Source: a bacterium (GTDB taxonomy: Bacteria > Zixibacteria > MSB-5A5 > WJJR01). From it: a stretch of DNA of 64,000 nt. Made by a program: the position numbers and the translations under genes. The stretch lies in NCBI GenBank assembly GCA_021813505.1, contig JAKAKI010000063.1:1-64000 (forward strand), given 5' to 3'. Under the pieces are notes generated by a model, which ran no database searches, was not told the DNA's origin, and saw only the letters and a list, made by a program, of their open reading frames with translations. Below are positions 51,944-60,996 of the stretch, piece by piece. Position 1 is the stretch's first letter. The number at the start of each line of letters is the position of its first letter.

Positions 51944-52396
51944 GAATGCCGCACCCCGGACACGGCCAGCGGCCCGAGCCGCCGCGGCGGGTCCGCTCAA
52001 CGTCCAGGCGAAGCCACAACCACGTTGGAAACAAAGAATGACTCCCAGCCAGACGGCGCAAGATGAAATTCGAATGCAGGTCAGACTGTGCCACCTATCG
52101 CTGTCAATACACTGCCTCTCGTGACGGGCCAAATCCTCGGAGAGCAACGTCTTTCTGCCTTGCGAGAGATTCACGGCGAATTCGGGAGGGCGAGGCTCTT
52201 GCCGAGCCATTCTTCCGCGCGGAAAAGCGGCTCGGCAGGAGCCTCGCCCTCCCACTAGATACGCCGCCAAATTGTCCGCCCAAAATCCCCTTGACTGGAG
52301 ACCCGCCGGGATCGAAATTGTTGTGATGTGGCCGGGAGAACAAGCCAGGTGAGACCCCCGAGTGATAATTTGGCCCGCGACAGGGAGATAACGGAC
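51944..52396. other. Gene-free stretch, family A copy inside
   Basis: Contains a family A element (52184-52253) and no other recognised signal; the promoters of the tRNA region and of the amidohydrolase should be in this stretch but no clear boxes were found. Confidence 0.5.
52184..52253. repeat. Family A 70-bp palindromic element, copy 6
   Basis: Ends GGGAGGGCGAGGCTCT and GGAGCCTCGCCCTCCC; centre TTCCGCGCGGAAA. It lies upstream of the - strand amidohydrolase. Confidence 0.93.
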
Positions 52397-52473
52397 GGGC
52401 CCATAGCTCAGTTGGTCAGAGCTGCTGACTCATAATCAGTAGGTCCCAGGTTCAAGTCCTGGTGGGCCCACCA
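52397..52473 (+). tRNA. tRNA with CAT anticodon, elongator Met (Ile2 possible)
   Basis: Acceptor GGGCCCA with TGGGCCC, D stem GCTC/GAGC, anticodon stem GCTGA/TCAGT with loop CTCATAA, T stem CCAGG/CCTGG. The CCA is encoded. It is not an initiator tRNA: the anticodon stem lacks three G-C pairs and the 1-72 pair is normal. Elongator Met and lysidine-modified Ile2 share the CAT anticodon and cannot be separated by eye. Confidence 0.93.
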
Positions 52474-52588
52474 GACCGAAGGCGCAAAAGACGACCCGGA
52501 GAGACGTGACAAGTGTTGGCAGGAGCTTATATCCCGAATCGGTCCCACGTAACAATCGGGAGGACGCTGTCCGTATAGAATTGCTGGC

Positions 52589-52665
52589 GGGCGATTAGCT
52601 CAGTTGGTTAGAGCGTTCGGTTCACATCCGAAAGGTCACTGGTTCAAGTCCAGTATTGCCCACCA
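52589..52665 (+). tRNA. tRNA-Val (anticodon CAC)
   Basis: Acceptor GGGCGAT with ATTGCCC (one G-U), D stem GCTC/GAGC, anticodon stem TTCGG/CCGAA with loop TTCACAT, T stem ACTGG/CCAGT. CCA encoded. The anticodon CAC reads GTG. It lies 115 bases after the CAT tRNA and may share its transcript. Confidence 0.95.
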
Positions 52666-52693
52666 TAGAGCTTAAGCGAAATCACTGATGACC

Positions 52694-52757
52694 AGGACAC
52701 CAACGCAAACTGCCGATCGAAATACCCTGACACTCCCCCTCGCCTGGGTGGTGTCCT
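52694..52757. repeat. Inverted repeat before the terminator
   Basis: AGGACACC (52694-52701) faces GGTGTCCT (52750-52757) across 48 bases, just upstream of the terminator. It could pair as an alternative structure, but this is speculative. Confidence 0.45.
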
Positions 52758-52767
52758 CGAAGAGAGA

Positions 52768-52799
52768 AACGCGCGCGCCCAACGGGTGCGCGTTTTTTT
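52768..52799 (+). terminator. Rho-independent terminator after tRNA-Val
   Basis: AACGCGCGCGCCC, loop AAC, GGGTGCGCG, followed by seven T residues. A two-base bulge interrupts the GC-rich stem. The best classical terminator in the window; it would end the tRNA transcript before the next gene at 52842. Confidence 0.82.
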
Positions 52800-52841
52800 A
52801 TCGCTGTGTGTATATAACATCAATGCGGGAGTCGAAGCTCG

Positions 52842-53558
52842 ATGTCTACCAATGCTGAACTGCTGATGAAGCTGCAGGGCCTGGATTACCAGCTCGTCGA
52901 GCTGGAACGCTCCAAGGAATATCTGCCCGACATGATTGCCACGCTGCAGGGAGAGATCAAGACCGCCAAGGGGGCGGTGGACGAAGCGCGCGATCAGCTC
53001 GAGGCCACCAAGCTGGAGCACAAGCGGCTGGAGCTCCGGGTCAAAGACAAGAATGTGGAGTTGGAGCGTCTGAAGAGCCAGATGGTGGCGATCAAGACCA
53101 ACAAGGAATACGACGCGCTCTCCCGCGAAATCGACCACGTGCGCACGGAAATCACCGCGGCTGAGGATGGTATCCTCGCCGCCTTGGAGTCGATCGAGAA
53201 CCTCAGCAAAGAAATCGAGACCAAGACCTCCGAATTCGAGGATGTCCAATCCCGCAACGGCGCCCAACTGGCCAATATCAAAGGCGAAATGGACTCGGTC
53301 GGGACCAAGATTAAGATCAAGCAGGGCGAACGGGACAATGTGCTGGTGCGTCTCGAAGCGCCCCTGGTGGCGATTTACGAGCGGGTCCGCAAGGGAAAAG
53401 GCTCCGGCGCCGTCGTCGCCGTGAAAAACAAAGCGTGCAGCGGATGTTTCAAAACCCTCCCGCCGCAACTGGTGCAGGAGATCCGCCGCGCCGAACGCAT
53501 CATTACCTGCGATTCCTGCGGACGTATTCTGATTTGGAGCGAGGAAGGCGGTTGCTGA
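52842..53558 (+). CDS. Coiled-coil protein with C4-type zinc ribbon (DUF164-like)
   Basis: A 238-aa protein: residues 1-~175 are a long charged coiled coil ([40 protein letters not shown]) and the C terminus is a zinc ribbon with CSGCFKTLP and [10 protein letters not shown], four cysteines. Such proteins are widespread; the Helicobacter member FlgZ-like HP0958 binds RpoN and flaA mRNA, but the general role is uncertain. ATG 52842. guaB follows 4 bases later, suggesting one operon. Confidence 0.9.
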   Translation: MSTNAELLMKLQGLDYQLVELERSKEYLPDMIATLQGEIKTAKGAVDEARDQLEATKLEHKRLELRVKDKNVELERLKSQMVAIKTNKEYDALSREIDHVRTEITAAEDGILAALESIENLSKEIETKTSEFEDVQSRNGAQLANIKGEMDSVGTKIKIKQGERDNVLVRLEAPLVAIYERVRKGKGSGAVVAVKNKACSGCFKTLPPQLVQEIRRAERIITCDSCGRILIWSEEGGC

Positions 53559-53562
53559 TTCC

Positions 53563-55116
53563 ATGAGCCGTTCACGCGTGCTATCCACGTCGACACCGGG
53601 GACCAATCCCGGCCAGGCCTTCTCCGATTTGCCGCCGGCGTCTCCCGATGCGTCCTGGCGGGCGCGCATCACCGGCGAAGCGCTGACCTTCGACGATGTC
53701 CTGCTCGTCCCGGCGCAGTCCGACGTGTTACCGCAGGACGTCGATGTCTCGACTCGCCTCGGCAAGCTGACGCTGCCCATTCCGCTTCTGTCGGCGGCGA
53801 TGGACACCGTGACGGAGTCCAAGCTCGCGATCTCGCTGGCGCGCCTCGGGGGAATGGGAATCGTTCATCGCAATCTGCCCATCGACCGCCAAGCCTCCGA
53901 GGTCGACAAGGTCAAACGTTCCGAAAGCGGCATGATCCACGATCCAATTACACTCGGACTGGACCGGCCATTGCGCGATGCCGTCGACCTCATGCGCCGC
54001 TTTTCGATTTCCGGAATTCCCATCACCCAGGGCAAGAAACTGGTCGGAATCCTGACGAATCGCGATTTGCGTTTCCAGAAAGACCTGTCGGTTCTGGTCG
54101 AATCGGTCATGACCCGGCAGCCGCTGATCACGGTACCCGAGGGAACCGACCTCGAGTCGGCACAGGAGATCCTGCATCAGAATCGCATCGAGAAACTCCT
54201 GATCGTCGACAAGGACAACAACCTGCGCGGCATGATCACGGTCAAAGACATCATGAAGAGCCGTGAATACCCGCACGCCTGCAAGGATGACCGCGGACGC
54301 CTGCGTGTCGGCGGCGCCGTCGGTGTCGGCTCTCAGGAGGGCATCGCGCGTGCGAGGGCACTCGTTGACGCCGGAGTCGACTGTCTGTGCATTGACACAT
54401 CCCACGGTCACACCCGTTCTGTGGCCTCGACGACGTCTCAGTTAAAAGAGCTATTCCCGGATATCCTGCTGATGGTGGGCAATGTCGTGACGCGTGAGGG
54501 AGCCCGCGATCTGATCGCCGCCGGAGCCGACGTAATCAAAGTCGGCATTGGGCCGGGCTCGATTTGTACCACCAGAGTCATCACCGGCGCCGGATTCCCC
54601 CAATTGACCGCGGTAATGGACTGTGCCGAGGAAGCCGCCAAGACCGGGACTGGAGTCGTTGCCGATGGCGGTATCAAGTTTTCCGGCGATCTGGCCAAGG
54701 CAATCGCAGCAGGCGCCGACGCGGTGATGATCGGCTCGCTGTTCGCCGGCACCGAAGAGGCTCCGGGCGAGAAGGTCCTGCTCGAAGGCCGGGCATACAA
54801 AGTTTACCGGGGAATGGGTTCGCTTGGTGCGATGAAGGTGGGATCACGGGATCGCTACTACCAGGGCGAAGTCGAACTGAACAAGCTGATCCCCCAAGGC
54901 ATCGAAGGCAGGGTGCCATACAAAGGCGAACTGGCCGACTCGGTACACCAGTTGATTGGTGGCCTGAGGTCTGGGCTGGGGATCTGTGGCACGGCGACCT
55001 TGCCCGAGTTCAAGGTCAAGCCGGTCTTTGTGCGCGTGACTTCGGCCGGTTGGCGTGAGAGCCATCCCCACGATGTCACGATCACCCAGGAAGCTCCGAA
55101 CTACCCAATGGGTTGA
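53563..55116 (+). CDS. guaB: IMP dehydrogenase
   Basis: Oxidises IMP to XMP, the committed step to GMP, linking it with the purN-purC-purH genes upstream. The 517-aa product has [17 protein letters not shown], two CBS domains (~125-235: [37 protein letters not shown]), and the catalytic loop [11 protein letters not shown] with Cys335. Later landmarks are [28 protein letters not shown], and [19 protein letters not shown]-terminal ~35 residues are an unconserved extension rich in Ser and Pro; ATG 53563 might be too far upstream, but no better start is clear. Confidence 0.97.
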   Translation: MSRSRVLSTSTPGTNPGQAFSDLPPASPDASWRARITGEALTFDDVLLVPAQSDVLPQDVDVSTRLGKLTLPIPLLSAAMDTVTESKLAISLARLGGMGIVHRNLPIDRQASEVDKVKRSESGMIHDPITLGLDRPLRDAVDLMRRFSISGIPITQGKKLVGILTNRDLRFQKDLSVLVESVMTRQPLITVPEGTDLESAQEILHQNRIEKLLIVDKDNNLRGMITVKDIMKSREYPHACKDDRGRLRVGGAVGVGSQEGIARARALVDAGVDCLCIDTSHGHTRSVASTTSQLKELFPDILLMVGNVVTREGARDLIAAGADVIKVGIGPGSICTTRVITGAGFPQLTAVMDCAEEAAKTGTGVVADGGIKFSGDLAKAIAAGADAVMIGSLFAGTEEAPGEKVLLEGRAYKVYRGMGSLGAMKVGSRDRYYQGEVELNKLIPQGIEGRVPYKGELADSVHQLIGGLRSGLGICGTATLPEFKVKPVFVRVTSAGWRESHPHDVTITQEAPNYPMG

Positions 55117-55295
55117 GTCGGCAGACTGCCGCTCTCACTCGTTGAACCGTCACGCTAGCAACGGGCCGGAATTCGTTCGTTTTCAATTGCTTACGACTCT
55201 TGACTTGAAGCCGTCTCGCAATGGGCGCGAGCCGTTGGCCATGTCACATTGATCAGAAAAGAATCCGTGCACCACTCTTTGACAGGCTTGGCAGG

Positions 55296-55323
55296 TTGCC
55301 AAAGTCTTTGGCGTGCGTATAAT
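55296..55323 (+). promoter_or_regulatory. Promoter of rnpB with a palindrome in the spacer
   Basis: TTGCCA (55296-55301), 16-base spacer, TATAAT (55318-55323). The perfect palindrome GCCAAAG-T-CTTTGGC (55298-55312) covers part of the -35 box and most of the spacer. Transcription would start ~55330, 85 bases before the mature RNA end. TTGACA at 55279-55284 is too far from the -10 to pair with it. Confidence 0.55.
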
Positions 55324-55414
55324 TACGACTGGATCGCATGGCGGTCCCCAAAACGAAGATGTTGGTTGTGTGTTGATAAATGTCTTTTTGACAAGAGGAG
55401 ATGCGGAGGAATAA

Positions 55415-55830
55415 GACTGGTGGGTGAGGCGGTCGCGTGATCGATGGTCTTGATTTCCCGTACCGGTTAAACGGCACGGGGCGTAGGCCATTGGTCATGA
55501 GGAAAGTCCGGGCTCCACAGAGCAGGGTGCCTCCTAACCGGAGGGCGGAGTAATCCGACGGATAGGGCGACAGAAAACAACCGCCCGGCACGCGCATGCG
55601 TGCGGGGTAAGGGTGAAAAGGTGGTGTAAGAGACCACCGGTGCTCCCGGCAACGGGGGCAGCCGCGTAAACCCCACCCGGTGCAAGGCCAAGCAGGGAAG
55701 AGGGGCTGCTCGCTCCACTTGATTCCCGGGTAGGCTGCATGACTGTCCTGGCGACAGGACAGCAAGATCAATGGCCGCCCTTCCATTTCACGATGGAAGA
55801 CAGAACCCGGCTTACGGCCCACCAGTCCTT
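55415..55830 (+). ncRNA. rnpB: RNase P RNA, bacterial class A
   Basis: Catalytic RNA that removes 5' leaders from tRNA precursors. P1 is a perfect 10-bp pair, GACTGGTGGG (55415-55424) with CCCACCAGTC (55818-55827). P3 is CCCGTACCG-GTTAAA-CGGCACGGG (from 55458). The conserved P4 strand GAGGAAAGTCCGGGCTCC begins at 55499 and its partner AGAACCCGGCTTACGG near 55803, the diagnostic CR-V. ACAGAAAACAACCGCC and GGTAAGGGTGAAAAGGTG are also typical. Length ~415 nt. No tRNA follows closely; recJ starts 30 bases later. Confidence 0.97.
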
Positions 55831-55859
55831 AAGTCCACGCGCTCCCAAAGGAATCTTCC

Positions 55860-57617
55860 TTGACGACGACAGACGGCCGTGTGTTGGCGGACGCCGGGCT
55901 GGGTCATAAGAGCCGGGCGATCCAATGGGTATTCTCCGAAGCGCCTTCGCCGGAGCGTGTCCAGGAACTCGTTGACGCGCTCAACCTCCCGCCGGCAATT
56001 GTGCGGATCCTGCTATCGCGGAATCTGGACACGCTGGAAAAGATCGACCATTTCATCAATCCCAAGCTGTCCGGCTTGTTCGATCCGTTCCTGATGGTGG
56101 GTATGCAACAGGCGGTAGAGCGCATTGTCGCCGCGCTTCAAAGCCGTGAGAAGATCATGGTCTACGGCGACTACGACGTCGACGGGATCACCTCGACCGC
56201 GCTCATGTTTCTGGTTCTCAACCGGCTGGGCGCGGAGGTCACGTACTACCTCCCCAATCGGCTGGTCGAGGGGTATGGGCTGTCCGAAGAGGGGATCGAT
56301 CACGCCGTTTCCTGCGGCATCAATCTCATTCTCACCGTCGATTGCGGCATCACGGCGGTCGAGGAAGTCGAGTACGCCAGGGCCAAGCAGATCGACATTG
56401 TTGTCACCGATCATCACGAGCCCGCCTCGAAACTGCCGCTTGCGGTCACTATCGTCAATCCCAAGCTCAATCCGCCGGGAACACCGGGGGCGGAATTGGC
56501 CGGTGTCGGTGTCGCATTCAAACTCGCTCAGGCCCTGTATCGGACCTTGGGGCAGAATGAGACCGAACTGGAGGAACATCTCGATCTGGTGGCACTCGGT
56601 ACCACCGCCGATATTGCACCGCTGGTCAACGAAAACCGCACGCTAACCCGATTCGGGATTCAGCAGATCGAGCGCACGAACAAGCCGGGGATCAAATCGC
56701 TTTGCTTCGTGTCTGACCTGATGGGGCGGACGATCAGTACGGGACAGATCGTCTTCATCCTGGCACCCCGTATTAACGCCGTCGGCCGCCTTGGCAATGC
56801 CGAGATGGCGATTAAACTGCTGTCAACCCGCGATGACCGCGTCGCTGCCGACATTGCGCGGCAGCTCGATAGGGAGAATCGCACCCGCAAAACCCTCGAT
56901 GAGACCACCCTGCGCGAGGCGTTGCAGCAGATCGAACAGACGGTTGATCTGTCCGAGGATCGTGCGATCGTACTGGCCTCGGCCGGCTGGCATCAGGGTG
57001 TTATCGGGATCGTCGCTTCGCGTCTGGTGGAACGGTTCCACCTGCCGACGGTGATGATCGCAATCGATGATGACGAGGGCAAGGGGTCGGCCCGCTCGAT
57101 TCCCACGTTCCATCTTTACGAAGCGCTCCGCGAGTGCGAGGATCTGATCCTCCGCTACGGCGGACACAAGTTCGCCGCCGGCCTGTCCATCAAGCGGGAC
57201 CGCATTCCGGAGTTTGTGGAACGGTTCAAGGCCGTGGCGCGCGAGCGTCTCACCGATGATGATTTGATTCCCAAACTGCAGATCGATCTTTATCTCGATC
57301 TCGATGAGGTGTCCGATAGTTTCCTCGATTGCCTGGAGCAGTTCGCCCCCTTCGGTCCGCAGAATGCGCGGCCGGTCTTCATGGCGGCAAACGTCCAACT
57401 GGCCGGGTCACCGTATATCGTTGGCAACAACCATCTGAAATTCAAGGCCACCAAGGGCGGCCGGATTTTCGATTGCATCGGATTCAATATGGGCGCAAGG
57501 GCCAAGGCGTTGCTGGCGCATGGCGGCCCAATCGATCTGGCATATGTGCCGGAGCGAGTCCATTGGAATAATGGCGAGCAATTGCAGTTGCGGGTGAAGG
57601 ACTTCATACCGGTGTAA
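55860..57617 (+). CDS. recJ: Single-stranded-DNA exonuclease RecJ
   Basis: 5'-to-3' exonuclease used in recombination and repair. The 585-aa product has the DHH-superfamily motifs: VYGDYDVDG (Asp104, Asp106, Asp108), LTVDCGITA, VTDHHEP (Asp184-His185-His186), and a DHHA1 domain with RYGGHKFAAGLSI, followed by the OB-like C domain (FGPQNARPVFMA). TTG 55860 is the best start; no ATG gives a complete N terminus. The gap from rnpB is 29 bases. Confidence 0.96.
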   Translation: MTTTDGRVLADAGLGHKSRAIQWVFSEAPSPERVQELVDALNLPPAIVRILLSRNLDTLEKIDHFINPKLSGLFDPFLMVGMQQAVERIVAALQSREKIMVYGDYDVDGITSTALMFLVLNRLGAEVTYYLPNRLVEGYGLSEEGIDHAVSCGINLILTVDCGITAVEEVEYARAKQIDIVVTDHHEPASKLPLAVTIVNPKLNPPGTPGAELAGVGVAFKLAQALYRTLGQNETELEEHLDLVALGTTADIAPLVNENRTLTRFGIQQIERTNKPGIKSLCFVSDLMGRTISTGQIVFILAPRINAVGRLGNAEMAIKLLSTRDDRVAADIARQLDRENRTRKTLDETTLREALQQIEQTVDLSEDRAIVLASAGWHQGVIGIVASRLVERFHLPTVMIAIDDDEGKGSARSIPTFHLYEALRECEDLILRYGGHKFAAGLSIKRDRIPEFVERFKAVARERLTDDDLIPKLQIDLYLDLDEVSDSFLDCLEQFAPFGPQNARPVFMAANVQLAGSPYIVGNNHLKFKATKGGRIFDCIGFNMGARAKALLAHGGPIDLAYVPERVHWNNGEQLQLRVKDFIPV

Positions 57618-57642
57618 GCGGCCGAGAGGGAGGACGCAGAGC

Positions 57643-57909
57643 ATGCTTGTCGTGTGGATCGTATTCCTGCTGACCAGCCTACTGCTGGCGGTCATTGCCC
57701 TGGTGACGTTTCGTTCCAAAGGATCGATGGCGCCCACATTCCATGGTGTGGGAAAACTCTTGATGGTGATGGTGACTGTCACGGCGGTATTCCCGGCACT
57801 CCTGCCGGTGTTGGGTGTCCTGGCTTGGGCCGGATCGTACATCGTGTTTGTCGGCGTCATGACCGTGCTCGTGCTGGCCAGAGCCAGGCACATACCACAT
57901 AATCCGTGA
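57643..57909 (+). CDS. Small hypothetical membrane protein
   Basis: An 88-aa protein made of three hydrophobic helices (VWIVFLLTSLLLAVIALVTF, LLMVMVTVTAVFPALLPVL, WAGSYIVFVGVMTVLVLA) with short polar loops and a basic end. No family recognised. GTG/ATG ambiguity is minor: ATG 57643 has GAGGGAGGACG upstream. It lies between recJ and meaB on the same strand. Confidence 0.62.
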   Translation: MLVVWIVFLLTSLLLAVIALVTFRSKGSMAPTFHGVGKLLMVMVTVTAVFPALLPVLGVLAWAGSYIVFVGVMTVLVLARARHIPHNP

Positions 57910-57952
57910 TAATTCGCGCCCGATTCGGCCGGCGCATAATTCCAACCATCGT

Positions 57953-58915
57953 ATGACGACACTCGATCGTTTCCTCACCGGTGACCGTGTGGCCCTCGCC
58001 AAGGTCATCTCGTTTGTGGAGGACCGCTCCGATGGTTACGACCGTGTGCTCTCAAGGATATTCTCGGGTGGCAAGACTACCTATCGAGTCGGTCTGACCG
58101 GGCCGCCGGGCGCCGGGAAATCCTCGCTGGTTAATCGTCTCGCCGTGCTCCTGGCCGATCAGGGATTGAGAGTGGGGATCATTGCGGTCGATCCCAGCAG
58201 TCCGTTTTCCGGTGGTGCACTTCTCGGTGATCGGGTGCGAATGCAGGCGCTCTACGGCAGGCCCGAGATCTTTGTGCGCAGTATGGCCACACGCGGTTCA
58301 TCGGGAGGGCTGGCTGCTGCGACAAAAGACGTGTGTGTCGTGCTCGAGGGATTCGGATTCGACATTATCCTCGTAGAAACGGTCGGGGTGGGCCAGATCG
58401 AACTCGACGTGGCATCGGTGTGCGACACGGTGGTGGTCGTGTTCGTGCCGGAGTCCGGCGATGCGATTCAGGCGATGAAATCGGGCCTGATGGAGATCGC
58501 CAATGTCTTTTGTCTGAACAAGTCCGATCGCCCGGGCGCCGAACGAATCAAGGCCGAACTGGAGTCGATCCTCGATGTGCATCGCCAGGTGCGCATGGTC
58601 GCGAAAGACTCGCCGCCGCCATGGGAAACTCCGGTGATTCCGACTGTGGCGATTCGTGACACGGGAATCGCCCATCTTTGGGAGGCGGTCTCCCAGCACC
58701 GCCGTTACCGAAGCCAGGCCGATCCCGCCGGATTCCGCAAGGCCAGAGCGCGATCGGATCTGGTGCTCTCACTCACCGAATTGACCCACGAACGGCTGGA
58801 GAGAACCCTCTTTGAATCTGATCAACTCAATCTCGCTGTTGAGCAAATCGTGTCGGGTCGCGCCGATCCGTACACCATCGCACATCAGTTGTTCGATTCA
58901 TGGCGGCGTAGTTGA
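57953..58915 (+). CDS. meaB: Methylmalonyl-CoA mutase-associated GTPase MeaB
   Basis: G-protein chaperone that gates cobalamin loading and protects the mutase from inactivation. The 320-aa product has P-loop GLTGPPGAGKSSLVN near 48-62, VDPSSPFSGGALLGDRVRM, RSMATRGSSGGLA, LVETVGVGQIELDVA and NKSD. The family's C-terminal dimerisation helix is present. ATG 57953. The mutase large chain follows after ~160 bases containing a possible 29-residue peptide. Confidence 0.97.
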   Translation: MTTLDRFLTGDRVALAKVISFVEDRSDGYDRVLSRIFSGGKTTYRVGLTGPPGAGKSSLVNRLAVLLADQGLRVGIIAVDPSSPFSGGALLGDRVRMQALYGRPEIFVRSMATRGSSGGLAAATKDVCVVLEGFGFDIILVETVGVGQIELDVASVCDTVVVVFVPESGDAIQAMKSGLMEIANVFCLNKSDRPGAERIKAELESILDVHRQVRMVAKDSPPPWETPVIPTVAIRDTGIAHLWEAVSQHRRYRSQADPAGFRKARARSDLVLSLTELTHERLERTLFESDQLNLAVEQIVSGRADPYTIAHQLFDSWRRS

Positions 58916-58973
58916 CAGTTGCCAACGTGAGCGGGTGAAACAATCGCCGGTGCTGGTTTCGTAGCATAATTCG

Positions 58974-59063
58974 ATGGACAACAAGGGATTCGAGACGGAT
59001 ATTGATGACAAGGAGCCGCGGCTGTACCTCACAGACGAATTGCCGCGCCAACATGCTAGATAA
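58974..59063 (+). CDS. Possible 29-residue small protein
   Basis: An ATG frame with a sharply acidic, polar product (MDNKGFETDIDDKEPRLYLT and nine more residues) lying between meaB and the mutase large chain, ending 9 bases before the latter's ATG. No Shine-Dalgarno is visible and composition alone cannot prove coding; the codons do look like those of the neighbours. A CATAAT box sits just upstream (58964-58969). Confidence 0.3.
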   Translation: MDNKGFETDIDDKEPRLYLTDELPRQHAR

Positions 59064-59072
59064 GGCTGAGCG

Positions 59073-60797
59073 ATGAGTGGATTATCTCATTCTTCCAAAC
59101 GGACCTTGAGCGAACGGGTGAGTTCGGCGTTGCCCAAAACCGAGCACAAGCGCCTCGATGAGGCACATGAGCAATGGGCAGCGCAGGTGGGATCGACCGA
59201 GGAACTTGAAGGACGAAAATTCATCACCGTCTCCTCGGTTCCGATCAAGGACATGTACACCCCCAGGGACGTTGAGGATATCGATTTCCTCTCCGAGGTC
59301 GGCTATCCCGGCACACCGCCGTACACGCGCGGTGTTCATCCGGCGATGTACCGCAAACGCCTGTGGACCATGCGGCAGTTTTCCGGTATGGGCACGCCGG
59401 CGCAGACCAACGAGCGCTACCATTTTCTCCTGAAAGAGGGGCAGATGGGGCTGTCGGTGGCGTTTGATCTGCCCACCCTCATGGGGTACGACTCCGATCA
59501 CATCCGTTCCCGGGGTGAGGTCGGCGTCTGCGGCGTCGCGGTCGACTCCCTGAAAGATATGGAGATGATCTTCAAGGGTATCGACCTGGGAAAGATATCC
59601 ACGTCGATGACCATCAACGCTCCGGCGGCAATCATTCTCGCATTCTACATCGTGGTTGCAGAGAAACAGGGAGTGCGTCCGGAGCAGTTGCGCGGCACAT
59701 TGCAGAACGACATTCTCAAGGAATACATCGCCCAGAAGGAATGGATCTACCCGCCGGTGCCGTCGATGAAACTGATCGTCGACACGATCGAGTACGGCAC
59801 CCGCCACATGCCGCAGTGGAACACGATTTCCATTTCGGGCTACCACATCCGCGAAGCCGGGGCCACCGCGGTGCAGGAGTTGGCGTACACGCTGGCCGAC
59901 GGGTTCGCGTACATCGAGGCCGCCATGGCGCGCGGTCTGGAAGTAGATGAATTCGCCCCGCGCCTGTCCCTGTTCTTCAACTCCCATCTCGACTTCTTCG
60001 AGGAAGTGGCCAAGTATCGCGCCGCACGGAAGATTTGGGCGCGCCACCTGAAAGATCGCTATGGCGCGAAGGATGAGCGCTCGCTGCTCTGCCGTTTCCA
60101 CACCCAGACCGCCGGTGTGTCGCTGACCGCGCAACAGCCGGAGAACAATATCGTCCGGGTGACCTGGCAGGCGATGGCTGCGGCGATGGGCGGGACGCAG
60201 TCATTGCACACGAATTCCATGGACGAAACGCTGGCGCTGCCCTCCGAAAAGGCCGCGTTGATTGCACTTCGCACGCAACAGCTTGTTGCCTACGAGTCGG
60301 GCGTTACCAATACGATCGATCCGCTGGCTGGATCATACTTCGTCGAGTCCCTGACCATGCAAATGGAGCAGGAAGCGGAGAAGATCTTCGAAGAAATCGA
60401 GAACCGCGGTGGCGTGCTCTCAGCCATCGACCAAGGATACTTCCAACGTGAACTCGCCAAATCGGCCTACACCTATCAGAAGGCGGTCGAAAAAGGCGAG
60501 AGGATTGTGGTCGGGGTCAACAAGTTCGTGATGGAAGGCGCTCGCGTCGAAATCCCCGTACTCAAGATTGACGAATCGGTGGAACGCGAGCAGGTGCAAT
60601 CGCTGCGCCAGTTGCGCCAGGCCCGTGACAACGACAAGGTCCGGCGCACTCTGGGCGACCTCGGCGCTGCTGCCGAACGTGGTGATAACCTGATGCCGTC
60701 ATTTATAGAATGCGCCCGTGTCTATGCGACACTTGGTGAGATGGTCGATGTACTACGGGGTATTTACGGTGAGTACGAAGAACCGCCGATGATTTGA
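59073..60797 (+). CDS. Methylmalonyl-CoA mutase, large (catalytic) chain
   Basis: Rearranges methylmalonyl-CoA and succinyl-CoA. The 574-aa product has only the substrate-binding TIM barrel, with the cobalamin domain encoded separately at 61792. Landmarks include [20 protein letters not shown], the [20 protein letters not shown] block, [42 protein letters not shown] and [15 protein letters not shown]. Such split mutases occur in many bacteria and archaea; a close relative, isobutyryl-CoA mutase, cannot be excluded by eye, but meaB supports a mutase of this type. ATG 59073. Confidence 0.95.
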   Translation: MSGLSHSSKRTLSERVSSALPKTEHKRLDEAHEQWAAQVGSTEELEGRKFITVSSVPIKDMYTPRDVEDIDFLSEVGYPGTPPYTRGVHPAMYRKRLWTMRQFSGMGTPAQTNERYHFLLKEGQMGLSVAFDLPTLMGYDSDHIRSRGEVGVCGVAVDSLKDMEMIFKGIDLGKISTSMTINAPAAIILAFYIVVAEKQGVRPEQLRGTLQNDILKEYIAQKEWIYPPVPSMKLIVDTIEYGTRHMPQWNTISISGYHIREAGATAVQELAYTLADGFAYIEAAMARGLEVDEFAPRLSLFFNSHLDFFEEVAKYRAARKIWARHLKDRYGAKDERSLLCRFHTQTAGVSLTAQQPENNIVRVTWQAMAAAMGGTQSLHTNSMDETLALPSEKAALIALRTQQLVAYESGVTNTIDPLAGSYFVESLTMQMEQEAEKIFEEIENRGGVLSAIDQGYFQRELAKSAYTYQKAVEKGERIVVGVNKFVMEGARVEIPVLKIDESVEREQVQSLRQLRQARDNDKVRRTLGDLGAAAERGDNLMPSFIECARVYATLGEMVDVLRGIYGEYEEPPMI

Positions 60798-60799
60798 GG

Positions 60800-60990
60800 C
60801 GCCCTCACCCCCGGCCCCTCTCCCAAAAACGGGAGAGGCGAGAAGGAAACTTGCTTGAGAATCACTCGTCGAAACTTGCGGCACTCAGACTCCCTCTCCC
60901 GTGTGCGGGAGAGGGCTGGGGTGAGGGCGTAGCGGCTCGCGGTGCCCTCACTCTCGTCCTTTCTCCCAAACGCGGGAGAGGGGAGAAAAA
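60800..60990. repeat. Family J palindromic element (CCCTCACCCC type)
   Basis: GCCCTCACCCCCGGCCCCTC with CTCCCAAAAACGGGAGAGG (from 60801) faces CTCCCGTGTGCGGGAGAGGG and CTGGGGTGAGGGC (ending ~60930), a 130-bp inverted repeat. A third partial unit, GCCCTCACTCTCGTCC with CGCGGGAGAGGGGAGAA, extends to 60986. It fills the ~200-base gap between the two genes. Confidence 0.85.
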
Positions 60991-60996
60991 CGAATC

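Noticed and set aside
55249-55440. + frame (63 codons) before and into rnpB
   Set aside because: It overlaps the promoter and the start of RNase P RNA and resembles no protein.
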